A stretch of DNA of 45,582 nt from Filomicrobium sp. (lineage in GTDB: Bacteria > Pseudomonadota > Alphaproteobacteria > Rhizobiales > Hyphomicrobiaceae): NCBI GenBank assembly GCA_029287535.1, contig JARFQY010000325.1, positions 1 to 45,582 of the forward strand. The letters are read 5' to 3'. The notes below the pieces were generated by a model. It was not told the origin of the DNA. It worked only from the letters and a program-made list of their open reading frames with translations, and did not search any database. This document shows, one piece after another, positions 19,628 through 29,168 of the stretch (its first letter is position 1; each line of letters begins with the position of its first letter). The position numbers and the translations under genes were made by a program.

Positions 19628-20092
19628 ATGGCGAAACGGCTCAAAAGCGCCACCGACCGGGCTGAAGAAAAGAACACGCGTCGCCCGAATCCAATGGATA
19701 TCCATGTTGGCAGCCGTGTCCGGTTGCGTCGGATGCTGCTCGGTATGAGCCAGGAGAAGCTGGGTGATCAGCTCGGCCTGACGTTTCAGCAGGTCCAAAA
19801 ATACGAAAAAGGAATCAACAGAATTGGGGCAAGCCGGTTGTTTGACCTGTCCAAGACACTGGGCGTGCCAATCGACTATTTTTATGAAGATGCTCCGCTC
19901 TCCTCGCCGGGTCTCGCCGAAGAAGCAAATGAATACGGTGAAAAGTCTAGCGAGAATACTGTTTTTGACTTTCTGTCGACCCGTGAAGGACTTGAGCTCA
20001 ACAAAGCCTTTGTCAATATCAGCGATGCACGCGTCAGACGAACAATTGTCGAGCTGGTTCGAAATCTAGCAGGCGAGCCGAACAAAACTTGA
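19628..20092 (+). CDS. XRE-family transcriptional regulator (PraR/SinR-like)
   Basis: A 154-residue DNA-binding protein with an N-terminal helix-turn-helix. The block DIHVGSRVRLRRMLLGMSQEKLGDQLGLTFQQVQKYEKGINRIGASRL at about 24-70 is nearly the sequence I recall for rhizobial PraR-like regulators, which repress quorum sensing or adhesion genes and lie next to metK. The C-terminal half (FDFLSTREGLELNKAFVNI) is a conserved dimerisation-type segment. ATG 19628 follows AAAGGA with a 5-nt gap. An upstream in-frame start at 19448 lies inside lnt and is rejected. Confidence 0.88.
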   Translation: MAKRLKSATDRAEEKNTRRPNPMDIHVGSRVRLRRMLLGMSQEKLGDQLGLTFQQVQKYEKGINRIGASRLFDLSKTLGVPIDYFYEDAPLSSPGLAEEANEYGEKSSENTVFDFLSTREGLELNKAFVNISDARVRRTIVELVRNLAGEPNKT

Positions 20093-20132
20093 CAGATCGA
20101 CACGCCGCCACTTGACCGCTTCACCAAAGATT

Positions 20133-20174
20133 GCGAGAAGGCCGCAACTTCCCCACTGCCGCATAGGTTCTCGC
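20133..20174 (+). promoter_or_regulatory. Stem-loop in the metK leader region
   Basis: GCGAGAA (20133-20139) pairs with TTCTCGC (20168-20174) across a 28-nt loop, in the 182-bp gap between the XRE gene and metK. It does not match the SAM-II or SAM/SAH riboswitch consensus as I recall them. It may be a terminator-like or leader structure; no T-run follows. Confidence 0.25.
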
Positions 20175-20274
20175 GCCGATATAAGTTTTGGCTGCAACTC
20201 TTCCCATTTGCGACAGGGTCTGACGAAGCACGTCGGGCATGGGGATTGGGCCTGAGAAGCAAGTGAGGATCAGT

Positions 20275-21471
20275 TTGGCACGCAATTCGTACCTGTTCAC
20301 AAGTGAGTCCGTTTCAGAAGGTCATCCCGACAAGGTTTCCGATCGGATCTCCGACGAGATCGTCGATCTGTTTTACCGGGAAGGGCCCAAAGCCGGTATC
20401 GACCCCTGGGAGATCCGTGCCGCCTGCGAGACTTTGACGACCACGAACAAGGTCATTGTCGCTGGTGAGACCCGCGGTCCAGACAGTGTGACTGTCGAGA
20501 TGATCTGCGCGAAGATCCGCGAAGCGATCAAGGATATCGGCTACGAGCAAGACGGTTTCCATTGGGCCAATTGTAACATTGATGTCCTCTTGCACCCGCA
20601 GTCCGCGGACATTGCTCAAGGCGTCGATCCGTCAGCCAACAAGGATGAGGGTGCGGGCGACCAGGGCATTATGTTTGGCTACGCCTGTAACGAAACGCCG
20701 GAACTGATGCCGGCGCCGATCTACTATAGTCACAAGATTCTGGAAGACTTGGCCCGTGCTCGCAAATCCAAAGAAGGCGGTGCCGGTAGCCTTGGTCCCG
20801 ATTCCAAGAGCCAGGTCACTTGCCGGTACGAAAACGGCAAGCCCGTGGAGGTCACCCAGATCGTGCTGTCGACACAGCACATAGACGAGAACCTGACGTC
20901 CGACGATGTTCGCGCCATCGTTGAACCTTATATTCGCAAGTCCCTACCGACGGATTGGGTCACGGGCGATACCATCTGGCACATCAATCCGACCGGCAAG
21001 TTCGTTATTGGCGGGCCGGACGGTGATTGCGGGCTCACTGGGCGCAAGATTATCGTCGACACTTATGGTGGTGCAGCCCCACACGGTGGTGGAGCGTTTT
21101 CAGGCAAGGATCCGACCAAGGTGGACCGCTCTGCGGCGTACGCCTCGCGCTACCTCGCCAAGAACATTGTTGCTGCTGGGCTTGCTGACAAATGCACAAT
21201 TCAGCTCAGCTACGCGATCGGCGTCGCCGAGCCGTTGTCGATCTACGTCAACACCTACGGTACGGGGAAGGTTGATGAAGAGCGCCTCGAAGAGGGCCTG
21301 CGGCAGGTGATGTCGCTGACTCCCCGCGGCATCCGCCAACATCTGGATCTCAACCGCCCGATTTACGCGCGCACGGCCGCCTATGGACACTTCGGCCGTT
21401 CTCCCGACGATGGCGGCTTCACTTGGGAGAAAACGGATCTTGTGAACAGCATCAAGTCGACTGTTGCCTGA
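20275..21471 (+). CDS. metK: S-adenosylmethionine synthetase MetK
   Basis: MetK makes S-adenosylmethionine from methionine and ATP. Diagnostic motifs are [11 protein letters not shown] near the start, [13 protein letters not shown] in the middle, and [23 protein letters not shown] place the start at TTG 20275 (398 aa). It gives [12 protein letters not shown], matching alphaproteobacterial MetK, and is preceded by AGGA with a 5-nt gap. The ATG at 20239 in the same frame would add 12 residues ([12 protein letters not shown]) and has no clear ribosome binding site. The alphaproteobacterial insert [20 protein letters not shown] is present. Confidence 0.96.
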   Translation: MARNSYLFTSESVSEGHPDKVSDRISDEIVDLFYREGPKAGIDPWEIRAACETLTTTNKVIVAGETRGPDSVTVEMICAKIREAIKDIGYEQDGFHWANCNIDVLLHPQSADIAQGVDPSANKDEGAGDQGIMFGYACNETPELMPAPIYYSHKILEDLARARKSKEGGAGSLGPDSKSQVTCRYENGKPVEVTQIVLSTQHIDENLTSDDVRAIVEPYIRKSLPTDWVTGDTIWHINPTGKFVIGGPDGDCGLTGRKIIVDTYGGAAPHGGGAFSGKDPTKVDRSAAYASRYLAKNIVAAGLADKCTIQLSYAIGVAEPLSIYVNTYGTGKVDEERLEEGLRQVMSLTPRGIRQHLDLNRPIYARTAAYGHFGRSPDDGGFTWEKTDLVNSIKSTVA

Positions 21472-21552
21472 TCAGGGCGCCCAAAGCTGAGTGATTGACC
21501 AAGTCGGGCGCTGTCATGGCGGCGGCCTGGTCCTCATTCAGGGCACAGGAAA

Positions 21553-22368
21553 ATGATCGACAAGTACCCCGGCAATTCCCGCGCCGGTCGCGAGCTCCGT
21601 TCCTTCGGTCGACGCCGTGGCCGATCAAAAAGTTCACGCCAGACACAGCTTCTCTCCGAGTCTTTACCCGCGGTCTCTATCGATTTGTCGCAGCCTGCGC
21701 CGCGGCCTCTCGAGAAGCTCTTCCTACGGCGGCGTTCGGTCACTGCACCTCATGAAACGGTTCCCGGCGCTGCACAGGACGCCACTCCGACACTCCCGCG
21801 GCAATCGATGCATACAATCGACGAGGTCTGGCTGGAGATCGGCTTCGGCGGAGCCGAACATCTCCTGTGGCAGGCGCAGCATCATCCCAACATCGGAATG
21901 ATAGGCTGCGAACCATTCGAGGACGGCGTCATTAAGGCCGTATCCGGGATCGGCGAAAGGCAACTCCGTAACGTCTTCCTTCACGCCGATGACGCAAGGC
22001 CGCTGCTGCGCTGGCTTCCGCAGGCCTCGGTAGGCCGCGTCTTTATACTGTTTCCCGACCCCTGGCCGAAGAAACGACACGCAAAGAGACGGTTGATATC
22101 GCCGAAATTACTGGGCCTCCTGGCCCAAATCATGCGCCCCGGCGCCCAACTGCGCATTGCGACGGACATTGGCGACTATCTGCGCACAATTCTGACCGCG
22201 TTCCGTTCACAGAGCGACTTTGCATGGACGTGCGGTGGGCCTCAGGATTGGCGTTTCCGGCCTTCGGATTGGCCGCCCACGCGCTATGAGCAAAAAGCGG
22301 TCAGGGAGGGCCGCCGCTGCTACTATTTGAGCTTCGTCCGCACGACCTGCGTCAAGTCGCGTCAATAG
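21553..22368 (+). CDS. trmB: tRNA (guanine-N7)-methyltransferase TrmB
   Basis: TrmB makes m7G46 in tRNA using S-adenosylmethionine, so its place after metK fits. The SAM-binding motif is EIGFGGAEHL, where GFGGGEHL is usual. The catalytic/tRNA-binding block FPDPWPKKRHAKRR is exact. At 271 residues it is longer than the usual 220-240. The excess is a basic N-terminus and an insert of about 25 residues (LRRRSVTAPHETVPGAAQD onward) just before motif I. ATG 21553 follows AGGA closely. Confidence 0.93.
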   Translation: MIDKYPGNSRAGRELRSFGRRRGRSKSSRQTQLLSESLPAVSIDLSQPAPRPLEKLFLRRRSVTAPHETVPGAAQDATPTLPRQSMHTIDEVWLEIGFGGAEHLLWQAQHHPNIGMIGCEPFEDGVIKAVSGIGERQLRNVFLHADDARPLLRWLPQASVGRVFILFPDPWPKKRHAKRRLISPKLLGLLAQIMRPGAQLRIATDIGDYLRTILTAFRSQSDFAWTCGGPQDWRFRPSDWPPTRYEQKAVREGRRCYYLSFVRTTCVKSRQ

Positions 22369-22404
22369 ATTGGGCGGAACGCTCAAAAAACTTTCATATT
22401 GAAC

Positions 22405-22433
22405 TTGAAAGGAGGGCCATCCTCACATATTGT
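22405..22433 (+). promoter_or_regulatory. Candidate sigma70 promoter of the rimP-nusA operon
   Basis: TTGAAA (22405-22410), a 17-nt spacer, then TATTGT (22428-22433). Transcription would start near 22440 and run into the hairpin at 22463, giving a leader of about 100 nt before rimP. Confidence 0.5.
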
Positions 22434-22462
22434 TGAGCTGCTCATGATCATCTCAACTCTGT

Positions 22463-22500
22463 GAGTGGGTCCCACCCGGGTCCACTCTTTTTGTTTTTTT
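22463..22500 (+). terminator. Intrinsic terminator / attenuator in the rimP leader
   Basis: GAGTGG (22463-22468) pairs with CCACTC (22482-22487), extended inward by two G-U pairs and two C-G pairs over a CACCC loop. Thirteen bases of nearly pure T follow (22488-22500). It lies between a promoter-like sequence and the rimP start, so it can act as a premature terminator. Upstream CTCA/TGAG and TTGAG/CTCAA pairings could compete with it. It could also simply end trmB transcription. Confidence 0.75.
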
Positions 22501-22537
22501 GGCGCCCTTCGCGGCGGGTCTAATCGCGAGGACATCT

Positions 22538-23149
22538 GTGGCAGAGCGTGCGGTCGCACCAAGCGAGCGCTTCGTCCGTGAAACGGGATTGGCGGCGGCC
22601 CTGGCGGAACTTATCGAGCCAGTGCTGGAGGATTTGGGCTTCAGGCTTGTACGTGCCAAGGTTGATGGCCGGGCTGAGACGACCGTCCAGATCATGGCTG
22701 AGCGTCCCGACGGAACGATTTCCGTCGACGATTGCGAAATGATATCTCGGCAACTATCTCCGCTTTTGGATGTTCATGATTTGGTGCCGGGCGCTTACCG
22801 GCTCGAAGTTTCGTCGCCTGGAATTGACCGCCCACTGGTGCGAGCTTCGGATTTTGAGGATTGGTCCGGCCACGAGGCGAAGCTGGAACTGGCCGAACCG
22901 ATCGACGGCCGCAAGCGTTTCCGCGGGCGGCTACAGGGTTTTGAGGATGGCGAAGTACTAGTCGAGATTGAGCTGCCCGAGATTGGCGACACTGTTCTTG
23001 GATTGCCGCTAAATCTGCTAAGGGAAGCAAAGCTCGTTTTGACTGACGAACTCGTTCGCGAGGCGCTGTCGCGCGCCAAGAAAGAAAAGCGCGGGCAGGC
23101 GGCCGACGGGCCGATTAGTCCCGGTGATGAATTGGACCTGGAGGACTGA
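22538..23149 (+). CDS. rimP: Ribosome maturation factor RimP
   Basis: RimP assists 30S subunit assembly. The 203-residue protein has the two-domain layout: an N-terminal alpha/beta domain (LIEPVLEDLGFRLVRAKVD...ISVDDCEMISRQLSPLLDVHD) and the signature YRLEVSSPGIDRPLVRASDFE, followed by an SH3-like C-terminal domain. I chose GTG 22538, which follows GAGGA with a 7-nt gap. The frame opens at a TTG at 22499, but that codon is inside the terminator T-run. It is the first gene of the nusA-infB operon; nusA starts 5 nt after its stop. Confidence 0.93.
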   Translation: MAERAVAPSERFVRETGLAAALAELIEPVLEDLGFRLVRAKVDGRAETTVQIMAERPDGTISVDDCEMISRQLSPLLDVHDLVPGAYRLEVSSPGIDRPLVRASDFEDWSGHEAKLELAEPIDGRKRFRGRLQGFEDGEVLVEIELPEIGDTVLGLPLNLLREAKLVLTDELVREALSRAKKEKRGQAADGPISPGDELDLED

Positions 23150-23153
23150 AGTT

Positions 23154-24860
23154 ATGAGCATGGCCGGCGTTAGCGCCAACCGTCTCGAGCTTTTGCAGAT
23201 CGCTAACGCGGTCGCCCGCGAGAAGCTGATCGATCCCATGATCGTTCTGCATGCGATGCAGGATGCGATTCAGAAGGCTGCAAAATCGCGCTACGGGCCC
23301 GAAAACGATATCCGCTGCGAGATCGATCCGAAGACCGGTGAAACCAAATTGATCCGTGTCATCACGATCGTTGAGGAAGTGGAAAATGAAGCCACTGAGA
23401 TTGCCCTTTCCGTGGCCCAGCGCAGCGACCCCGAGGCCGAGCTCGGTGGCGAGATCGTGGAGCATCTGCCGCCGTTGGATTTTGGCCGGGTCGCCGCACA
23501 GAATGCCAAGCAGGTTATCGTTCAAAAAGTCCGTGAAGCTGAGCGTGACCAGCAGTTTGATGAATACAAGGATCGTATCGGCGAAGTCGTCAACGGCACG
23601 GTGAAGCGCGTCGAATATGGTAATGTGATCGTCGACCTGGGGCGCGCGGAAGCCATCGTCCGCCGCGATGAAACCATCCCCCGGGAAAACTTCCGCTATG
23701 GCGACCGTGTTCGAGCATACATTTACGACGTCCGGCGCGAGCAGCGCGGACCACAGATCTTTTTGTCCCGTGCCCGGCCTGACTTCATGGCCAAGCTGTT
23801 CGCGGCGGAGGTCCCTGAGATTTATGACGGGATCGTCGAGATCAAGTCAGTAGCGCGCGATCCGGGTTCACGGGCCAAGATTGCGGTTATTTCCAAGGAT
23901 ACGTCGATCGATCCGGTGGGTGCTTGCGTCGGTATGCGTGGTAGCCGGGTTCAAGCAGTGGTGAACGAGCTTCAGGGCGAGAAGGTCGACATCATTCAGT
24001 GGCGCGAGGAACCGGCCGAGTTCATCGTCAACGCTCTTGCCCCTGCCGAGGTCAGCAAGGTCGTGCTCGACGAGGACAACGACAAGATTGAGGTTGTCGT
24101 TCCTGAAAGTCAGTTGTCGCTGGCGATCGGTCGCCGCGGCCAGAACGTACGTCTTGCATCCCAACTCACCGGTTGGGACATCGATATCATGACCGAGGCT
24201 GAAGAAAGCGAACGACGCCAGAAGGAGTTCAACGAACGCTCTGCGATGTTCATGGAACAGCTCGATGTTGACGAAGTGATTGCCCAGTTGCTGGCAACCG
24301 AGGGTTTTGCCTCGATCGAGGAAGTGGCGTTCGTTGATTTGTCTGAGATCGCCCAGATCGAGGGCTTTGACGACGACACGGCGACTGAAATACAGGAGCG
24401 TGCCCGCGAGCATCTTGCCCGGGTTGAATCAGAGCGCGACGCTGAGCGCCGCGAATTGGGCGTCTCCGATGAATTGGCCGGCTTGCCGGGCGTCACGACC
24501 GCCATGCTGGTCGCTTTCGGCCGCGGCGGCATCAAGACCATGGAGGATCTTGCCGATTGCGCGACCGACGATCTGACGGGTTGGGTCGAGCGCAAGAAGG
24601 ACAAGACCACCGAACCGGTAAGGCACGCCGGTGTTCTCGACGGTATCGAGTTTTCCCGTGCCGACGCCGAGGAGCTGATCATGACCGCCCGCGTCGAGGC
24701 AGGTTGGATTTCTCCGGAAGACCTGGCTCCGGCCGAGGAAGAAGCGGTCGAAGAGGGCGATGGCGCCTCAGAAGACGAAACCGAAACCGCATCTGTCGAG
24801 GATGGCGGTGGGACCGGTAGCGATGCCGGAAGTGATTCAACGCAAGATAGCGCGTCCTGA
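23154..24860 (+). CDS. nusA: Transcription termination/antitermination factor NusA
   Basis: NusA binds RNA polymerase and controls pausing, termination and antitermination. In 568 residues it shows the N-terminal domain (NRLELLQIANAVAREKLIDPMIV), an S1 domain with the core GTVKRVEYGNVIVDLGRAEAIV, and two KH domains with DPVGACVGMRGSRVQAV and LAIGRRGQNVRLASQLTGW. Two C-terminal helix-hairpin-helix/acidic repeats and a Glu/Asp-rich tail of about 50 residues follow. ATG 23154 sits after GGAGGA. The gene is 5 nt from rimP and cotranscribed with it. Confidence 0.97.
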   Translation: MSMAGVSANRLELLQIANAVAREKLIDPMIVLHAMQDAIQKAAKSRYGPENDIRCEIDPKTGETKLIRVITIVEEVENEATEIALSVAQRSDPEAELGGEIVEHLPPLDFGRVAAQNAKQVIVQKVREAERDQQFDEYKDRIGEVVNGTVKRVEYGNVIVDLGRAEAIVRRDETIPRENFRYGDRVRAYIYDVRREQRGPQIFLSRARPDFMAKLFAAEVPEIYDGIVEIKSVARDPGSRAKIAVISKDTSIDPVGACVGMRGSRVQAVVNELQGEKVDIIQWREEPAEFIVNALAPAEVSKVVLDEDNDKIEVVVPESQLSLAIGRRGQNVRLASQLTGWDIDIMTEAEESERRQKEFNERSAMFMEQLDVDEVIAQLLATEGFASIEEVAFVDLSEIAQIEGFDDDTATEIQERAREHLARVESERDAERRELGVSDELAGLPGVTTAMLVAFGRGGIKTMEDLADCATDDLTGWVERKKDKTTEPVRHAGVLDGIEFSRADAEELIMTARVEAGWISPEDLAPAEEEAVEEGDGASEDETETASVEDGGGTGSDAGSDSTQDSAS

Positions 24861-24886
24861 CGTGGAACGCTTATCAGGGAGACAAT

Positions 24887-25672
24887 GTGCCGGAAGTGAC
24901 GTCGCCGGACGACAAGACCAAGAATTGCGTGGCCAGATCGCCGCGCGACGATCGCCGCGACCGTGCGGCGGCGGTACGTTTTTGCGCGCTAACGCACCGC
25001 GAGCGGCCGGCTTCTGAGCTGCTGCGCTTCGTCGCGGGACCCGACGAGCGTATTTACCTTGATCTTGCCCGCCGGTTGCCCGGGCGCGGCGTTTGGATCA
25101 CAGCGGATCACCAAAGCATCTCTGCGGCGATCAAATCCAAGGCCTTTCAGCGTAGTCTGAAGAAGCAGGTAACTGTGCCGCCGGACTTGGCCGACGCGGT
25201 CGAAGGGCTTCTAGCCCGCGGTTCTGCGCAATCTTTTGCAATGGCGAACAAGGCTGGACTCCTTGTCACAGGGTTTGACAAAGTGTCCGCAACTATTGAA
25301 CGTGGGGAAGCCTCGGTTCTCGTGCATGGTATGGACGCTGCATCCGGCGGTCGGCAGAAGCTTGACTTGAAGTTTCACGCCGTCTGCAGGTCTAATGGCC
25401 GGCCGGCGCCCATTTTTGATTGCTTGACGATTGACGAATTGAGTTTAGCCATCGGCCGGCCAAATGTGGTACACGCTGCCCTCAAAGCGGGTGGAGCGGC
25501 CGATCGTTTTGCACAAGACGCGGCGCGCTTGGCCCGATATCGCCTTGGCGTTTGCGCCGGCGGGGACCGTTGCGCGTGCACTTCGGAGGGTGCGACGGCA
25601 TCTTCTCCGCCCGGTGAGGCAGACGCGGGCGGCGATGATCAGCAGGCTCAAGAGACGGAGGGCGCCTCATAA
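24887..25672 (+). CDS. YlxR (DUF448)-type RNA-binding protein with L7Ae-like domain
   Basis: A 261-residue protein, always found between nusA and infB in this group. The N-terminal YlxR domain has FCALTHRERPASELLRFVAGPD and the conserved LPGRGVWITAD loop. YlxR of Gram-positives (RnpM) binds RNase P RNA. A second, ribosomal L7Ae-like part follows (LLARGSAQSFAMANKAGLLVTGFDKVSATIERGEASVLVHGMDA). The tail carries an unusual Cys-containing run (RLGVCAGGDRCACTSEG) and an acidic end. The start is GTG 24887 with AGGGAG about 6 nt upstream. Confidence 0.88.
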   Translation: MPEVTSPDDKTKNCVARSPRDDRRDRAAAVRFCALTHRERPASELLRFVAGPDERIYLDLARRLPGRGVWITADHQSISAAIKSKAFQRSLKKQVTVPPDLADAVEGLLARGSAQSFAMANKAGLLVTGFDKVSATIERGEASVLVHGMDAASGGRQKLDLKFHAVCRSNGRPAPIFDCLTIDELSLAIGRPNVVHAALKAGGAADRFAQDAARLARYRLGVCAGGDRCACTSEGATASSPPGEADAGGDDQQAQETEGAS

Positions 25673-25804
25673 TTTCGAGGCGATATGCCTCCGAAGGACC
25701 GCCGGGCCGGTCCGATGGAGTTAACGGCATGTCAGGGCGTGCCAATGAATGAGACGGTTCGCGGCGTCGCCGATTAAGGACCGAACGGATTGAACGGAAA
25801 ACGA

Positions 25805-28627
25805 ATGTCGGAAACTAAGGACTCGGACACGAAAAACACTGGCGGCGGCGGCCGAAAACCGTTGTCGCTTCAGCGCACGGTCGAGTCCGGTCACGTACGG
25901 CAGAACTTTAGCCACGGCCGTTCGAAGTCGGTCGTCGTGGAAAAGCGCAAATCGCGCAAGCTGGCCCAACCTGGCGCCGGCGACGATCGTACGACCCAGC
26001 GGAGCCGTTCTGACACCGGCGCTGATAAGAAGCAAGGCGCCGCCGCTGGCCGCAACCTCTCCGACCACGAGCGCGACGCCCGCATGCGCGCCTTGGAAGA
26101 GGCCAAAAAAGCCGAGGCAGAGCACGTCGTATCCAAACAGAAGGCGGATGCCGCCGAAAAGGCGAAGGAAACAGCCGAGGGGAGCCAGCCGGCCACTGCC
26201 AACGAGGCCGCGAAACCGGCTCCAACGGCACCTGCGCCAGAGGAGCAGGCCGCTGCAGCGGCCGAGGCAAAAGACAAAGCCGCACCTGCGCTGGATCAAA
26301 AAGACACGTCCAAGCCCGACGCTCGGCCCGTTGAAGAGGCCCCGGCAAGCGCCAAGAGTGCAAAAGTCTCCGAAGCGAAAGCACCGGCCCCCAACAAGGA
26401 GCCTGCCAGGTCCGCCAGACGCGGCAAGCCGGAGAGTTCCGAATCCGAGCAATCATCTTCAGCAAAGCCCGCGCGCACGACGAAGCGCACACTCGATACA
26501 GCCTTCCGTCCGCGCGAAGGTGGCCGCCCGAAAGAGATTATTCTGCCGGGCGCCGAGCCAATGCCGCCACCTCCGGAACGCAATGAGGCCAAGGAGGAGC
26601 AGAAGCCGACCAAGTCACAGCGCTCGCTGCGCCAGGCCGCAACAGCACCGACCGATGAGGATGATGCCCGCGGCAAGGACAAGCGCGGCAAGTCGACGCG
26701 CGCGCCCTCACGTTCGGGCGACGAGCGCCGCGAGCGCGGTAAGCTGACGGTCGATCAGCTGCTTAACCGCGAGCAGCGCGAACGCTCGATGGCGTCCCTT
26801 AAGCGCAAGCGCGAGCGCGAGAAGATGAAGGCGATGGGCGTCGCGCAGCCGCGCGAGAAGATCATTCGCGAAGTCATCATTCCAGAAGTCATTACGATCC
26901 AGGAACTCGCAAACCGCATGACCGAGCGCGCTGTCGATGTCATCAAGTTTCTGATGAAGCAGGGCGCGATGCACAAGATAAACGACGTCATCGATGCCGA
27001 CACCGCCGAGCTTCTGGTGACGGAATTCGGCCACACGCCCAAGCGCGTGTCCGAGGCCGACGTCGAAGAAGGTTTTATCGACGAGATCGACGATCATGGC
27101 GAGACGGAGCCCCGGGCACCGGTTGTCACGATCATGGGGCACGTCGACCATGGTAAGACATCGCTTCTGGATGCCTTGCGCCAGGCGAACGTCGTTGCCG
27201 GTGAAGCTGGCGGCATCACCCAACACATCGGCGCCTATCAGGTTAAAACGGACGCCGGCAACAAGATCACCTTTATCGATACGCCGGGCCACGCTGCGTT
27301 TACGGCCATGCGTGCGCGCGGTGCCAAGGTCACCGATGTCGTTATTCTCGTTGTGGCCGCCGACGACGGCGTGATGCCGCAAACGATTGAAGCGATCAAT
27401 CACGCCAAGGCCGCCGAGGTTCCCATCATCGTTGCGATCAACAAGATCGATAAGCCCGATGCGGACCCCAGTCGGGTCCGCACCGACCTGCTGCAACATG
27501 AGATCGTTGTCGAAAGCATGTCTGGCGAGACACTCGAAGTCGAAGTGTCCGCATTGAAGCGCATGAATCTCGATAAGCTTCTGGAAGCGATCGTTTTGCA
27601 GTCCGAACTTCTGGAGTTGAAGGTCAATCCCGAACGCCGGGCCGACGGAATTGTCATCGAAGCCAAGCTCGAGCGAGGCCGTGGCCCGGTAGGGACGGTC
27701 CTGGTCCAGCGCGGCACTCTCAGCGTCGGCGATATTGTAGTTGCCGGATCGTCGTGGGGGCGCGTCCGCGCCTTGATTAACGACCACGGCAAGAACGTTG
27801 TGAAGGCCGGCCCCTCCGTTCCTGTGGAGGTCCTTGGTTTCGACACGGCACCCGAGGCTGGCGATCAATTCGCGGTTGTCGAGAACGAGGCCCGCGCCCG
27901 CGAGATAACCGAGTATCGCGACCGCAAGCGCCGCGAGCAGCTTGGTTCAGCTGGCACGCCGCGTACGCTCGAGCAAATGATGCAGTCGTTGAAGGACGAC
28001 GCCGACCGCAAGGAATTGCCGGTGCTCGTCAAGGGCGACGTTCAAGGCTCCGTCGAAGCGATCAACGGGTCATTGAAGAAGCTTGGCACCGACGAAGTGG
28101 AGGCCCGCATCATCCACACTGGCGTTGGCGGCATAACGGAATCCGATGTCGTTTTGGCCAGCGCCTCGAACGCCGTCATTGTTGGCTTCAACGTCCGTGC
28201 CAACGTTCAGGCCAAGCAGGCGGCCGAGGCCCAGGGTGTCGAAATCCGGTACTACAACATCATCTACGATCTGGTTGATGACATCAAAGCAGCGATGTCG
28301 GGGCTTTTGGAACCGACAATCCGCGAGATCTTCCTTGGCAACGCAGAGATCCTTCAGGTCTTCAACATCACGAAGGTCGGCAAGGTTGCCGGCTGCCGCG
28401 TGACCGAGGGCAAGGTCGAACGTGGTGCCAGGGTGCGACTCATCCGCGACGACGTGGTCATCCACGAAGGCACGCTGTCGATGTTGAAGCGCTTCAAGGA
28501 CGATGTGAAGGAAGTTCCCGCCGGTCAGGAATGTGGCATGTCGTTTGCCAATTATCAGGACCTGCGCGAAGGCGATGTCATTGAGTGCTTCCAGGTCGAA
28601 AAGGTGGCCCGCACACTTGACGACTAG
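25805..28627 (+). CDS. infB: Translation initiation factor IF-2
   Basis: IF-2 is the GTPase that places initiator tRNA on the 30S subunit. The 940-residue protein has a long Lys/Ala/Glu/Pro-rich N-terminal region (about 1-350) with the alphaproteobacterial opening [33 protein letters not shown]. Then comes IF2_N ([25 protein letters not shown]) and the G domain: G1 GHVDHGKT at 445-452, G3 DTPGHAAF and G4 NKID. Beta-barrel domains and the C2 fMet-tRNA site complete it. ATG 25805 is preferred to TTG 25790. The 132-bp gap before it includes the hairpin GGACCG-N6-CGGTCC. Confidence 0.97.
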   Translation: MSETKDSDTKNTGGGGRKPLSLQRTVESGHVRQNFSHGRSKSVVVEKRKSRKLAQPGAGDDRTTQRSRSDTGADKKQGAAAGRNLSDHERDARMRALEEAKKAEAEHVVSKQKADAAEKAKETAEGSQPATANEAAKPAPTAPAPEEQAAAAAEAKDKAAPALDQKDTSKPDARPVEEAPASAKSAKVSEAKAPAPNKEPARSARRGKPESSESEQSSSAKPARTTKRTLDTAFRPREGGRPKEIILPGAEPMPPPPERNEAKEEQKPTKSQRSLRQAATAPTDEDDARGKDKRGKSTRAPSRSGDERRERGKLTVDQLLNREQRERSMASLKRKREREKMKAMGVAQPREKIIREVIIPEVITIQELANRMTERAVDVIKFLMKQGAMHKINDVIDADTAELLVTEFGHTPKRVSEADVEEGFIDEIDDHGETEPRAPVVTIMGHVDHGKTSLLDALRQANVVAGEAGGITQHIGAYQVKTDAGNKITFIDTPGHAAFTAMRARGAKVTDVVILVVAADDGVMPQTIEAINHAKAAEVPIIVAINKIDKPDADPSRVRTDLLQHEIVVESMSGETLEVEVSALKRMNLDKLLEAIVLQSELLELKVNPERRADGIVIEAKLERGRGPVGTVLVQRGTLSVGDIVVAGSSWGRVRALINDHGKNVVKAGPSVPVEVLGFDTAPEAGDQFAVVENEARAREITEYRDRKRREQLGSAGTPRTLEQMMQSLKDDADRKELPVLVKGDVQGSVEAINGSLKKLGTDEVEARIIHTGVGGITESDVVLASASNAVIVGFNVRANVQAKQAAEAQGVEIRYYNIIYDLVDDIKAAMSGLLEPTIREIFLGNAEILQVFNITKVGKVAGCRVTEGKVERGARVRLIRDDVVIHEGTLSMLKRFKDDVKEVPAGQECGMSFANYQDLREGDVIECFQVEKVARTLDD

Positions 28628-28714
28628 CGCGGTTCACCCTTCAGCCACCGCGAGTTGAGAACGCAATCCCATAGGAAGCCGTGGCCGGTCCAACCCCGGC
28701 GCGGCACATGAAAC

Positions 28715-29116
28715 ATGCCCAAGAGAACGAATTCACAAGCGGCCGCAGGGCCCTCCCAGCGCCAACTCCGTGTCGGCGAGATGCTACGCCACGCGCTGGC
28801 CGAATTGCTCACCCGTCGCGAGGTCCACGATGATGTCCTGACAGGAACCGTCATCACGGTCGCCGAGGTCCGCATGTCGCCGGACCTGAAGCTGGCCACC
28901 GCTTATGTCATGCCATTGGGGGGCGGCGATGTTGCACCTTTGCTTGAAGCGCTCGACCGCAATAAACGTTACATTCGGACGTCAATCGCCAAAGCGGTGA
29001 AGCTGAAGTACGCCCCTGATCTTCGCTTCCGCGCCGATGAGCGTTTCGATGAAGCCCTTCACATCGAAAGCCTGCTCAACAGCCCCGAAGTTCGCCGCGA
29101 CATTGACGGCGACTAA
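28715..29116 (+). CDS. rbfA: Ribosome-binding factor A
   Basis: RbfA helps mature the 5' end of 16S rRNA and is a cold-shock ribosome assembly factor. The 133-residue KH-like protein has [19 protein letters not shown] at the start and the core [29 protein letters not shown]. The C-terminal [18 protein letters not shown] matches the family. It lies between infB and truB as usual. Confidence 0.94.
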   Translation: MPKRTNSQAAAGPSQRQLRVGEMLRHALAELLTRREVHDDVLTGTVITVAEVRMSPDLKLATAYVMPLGGGDVAPLLEALDRNKRYIRTSIAKAVKLKYAPDLRFRADERFDEALHIESLLNSPEVRRDIDGD

Positions 29117-29168
29117 CCGATACCACCAACCATTCTGTCCGCGACATCCACACGCCAAGGAAGTGCGA

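Noticed and set aside
20093-20274. SAM riboswitch upstream of metK
   Set aside because: Neither the SAM-II core nor the SAM/SAH motif could be found; only a single stem-loop is visible.
26708-27868. 386-codon minus-strand open frame inside infB
   Set aside because: Antisense shadow of a highly GC-biased gene; the plus-strand IF-2 motifs are unambiguous.
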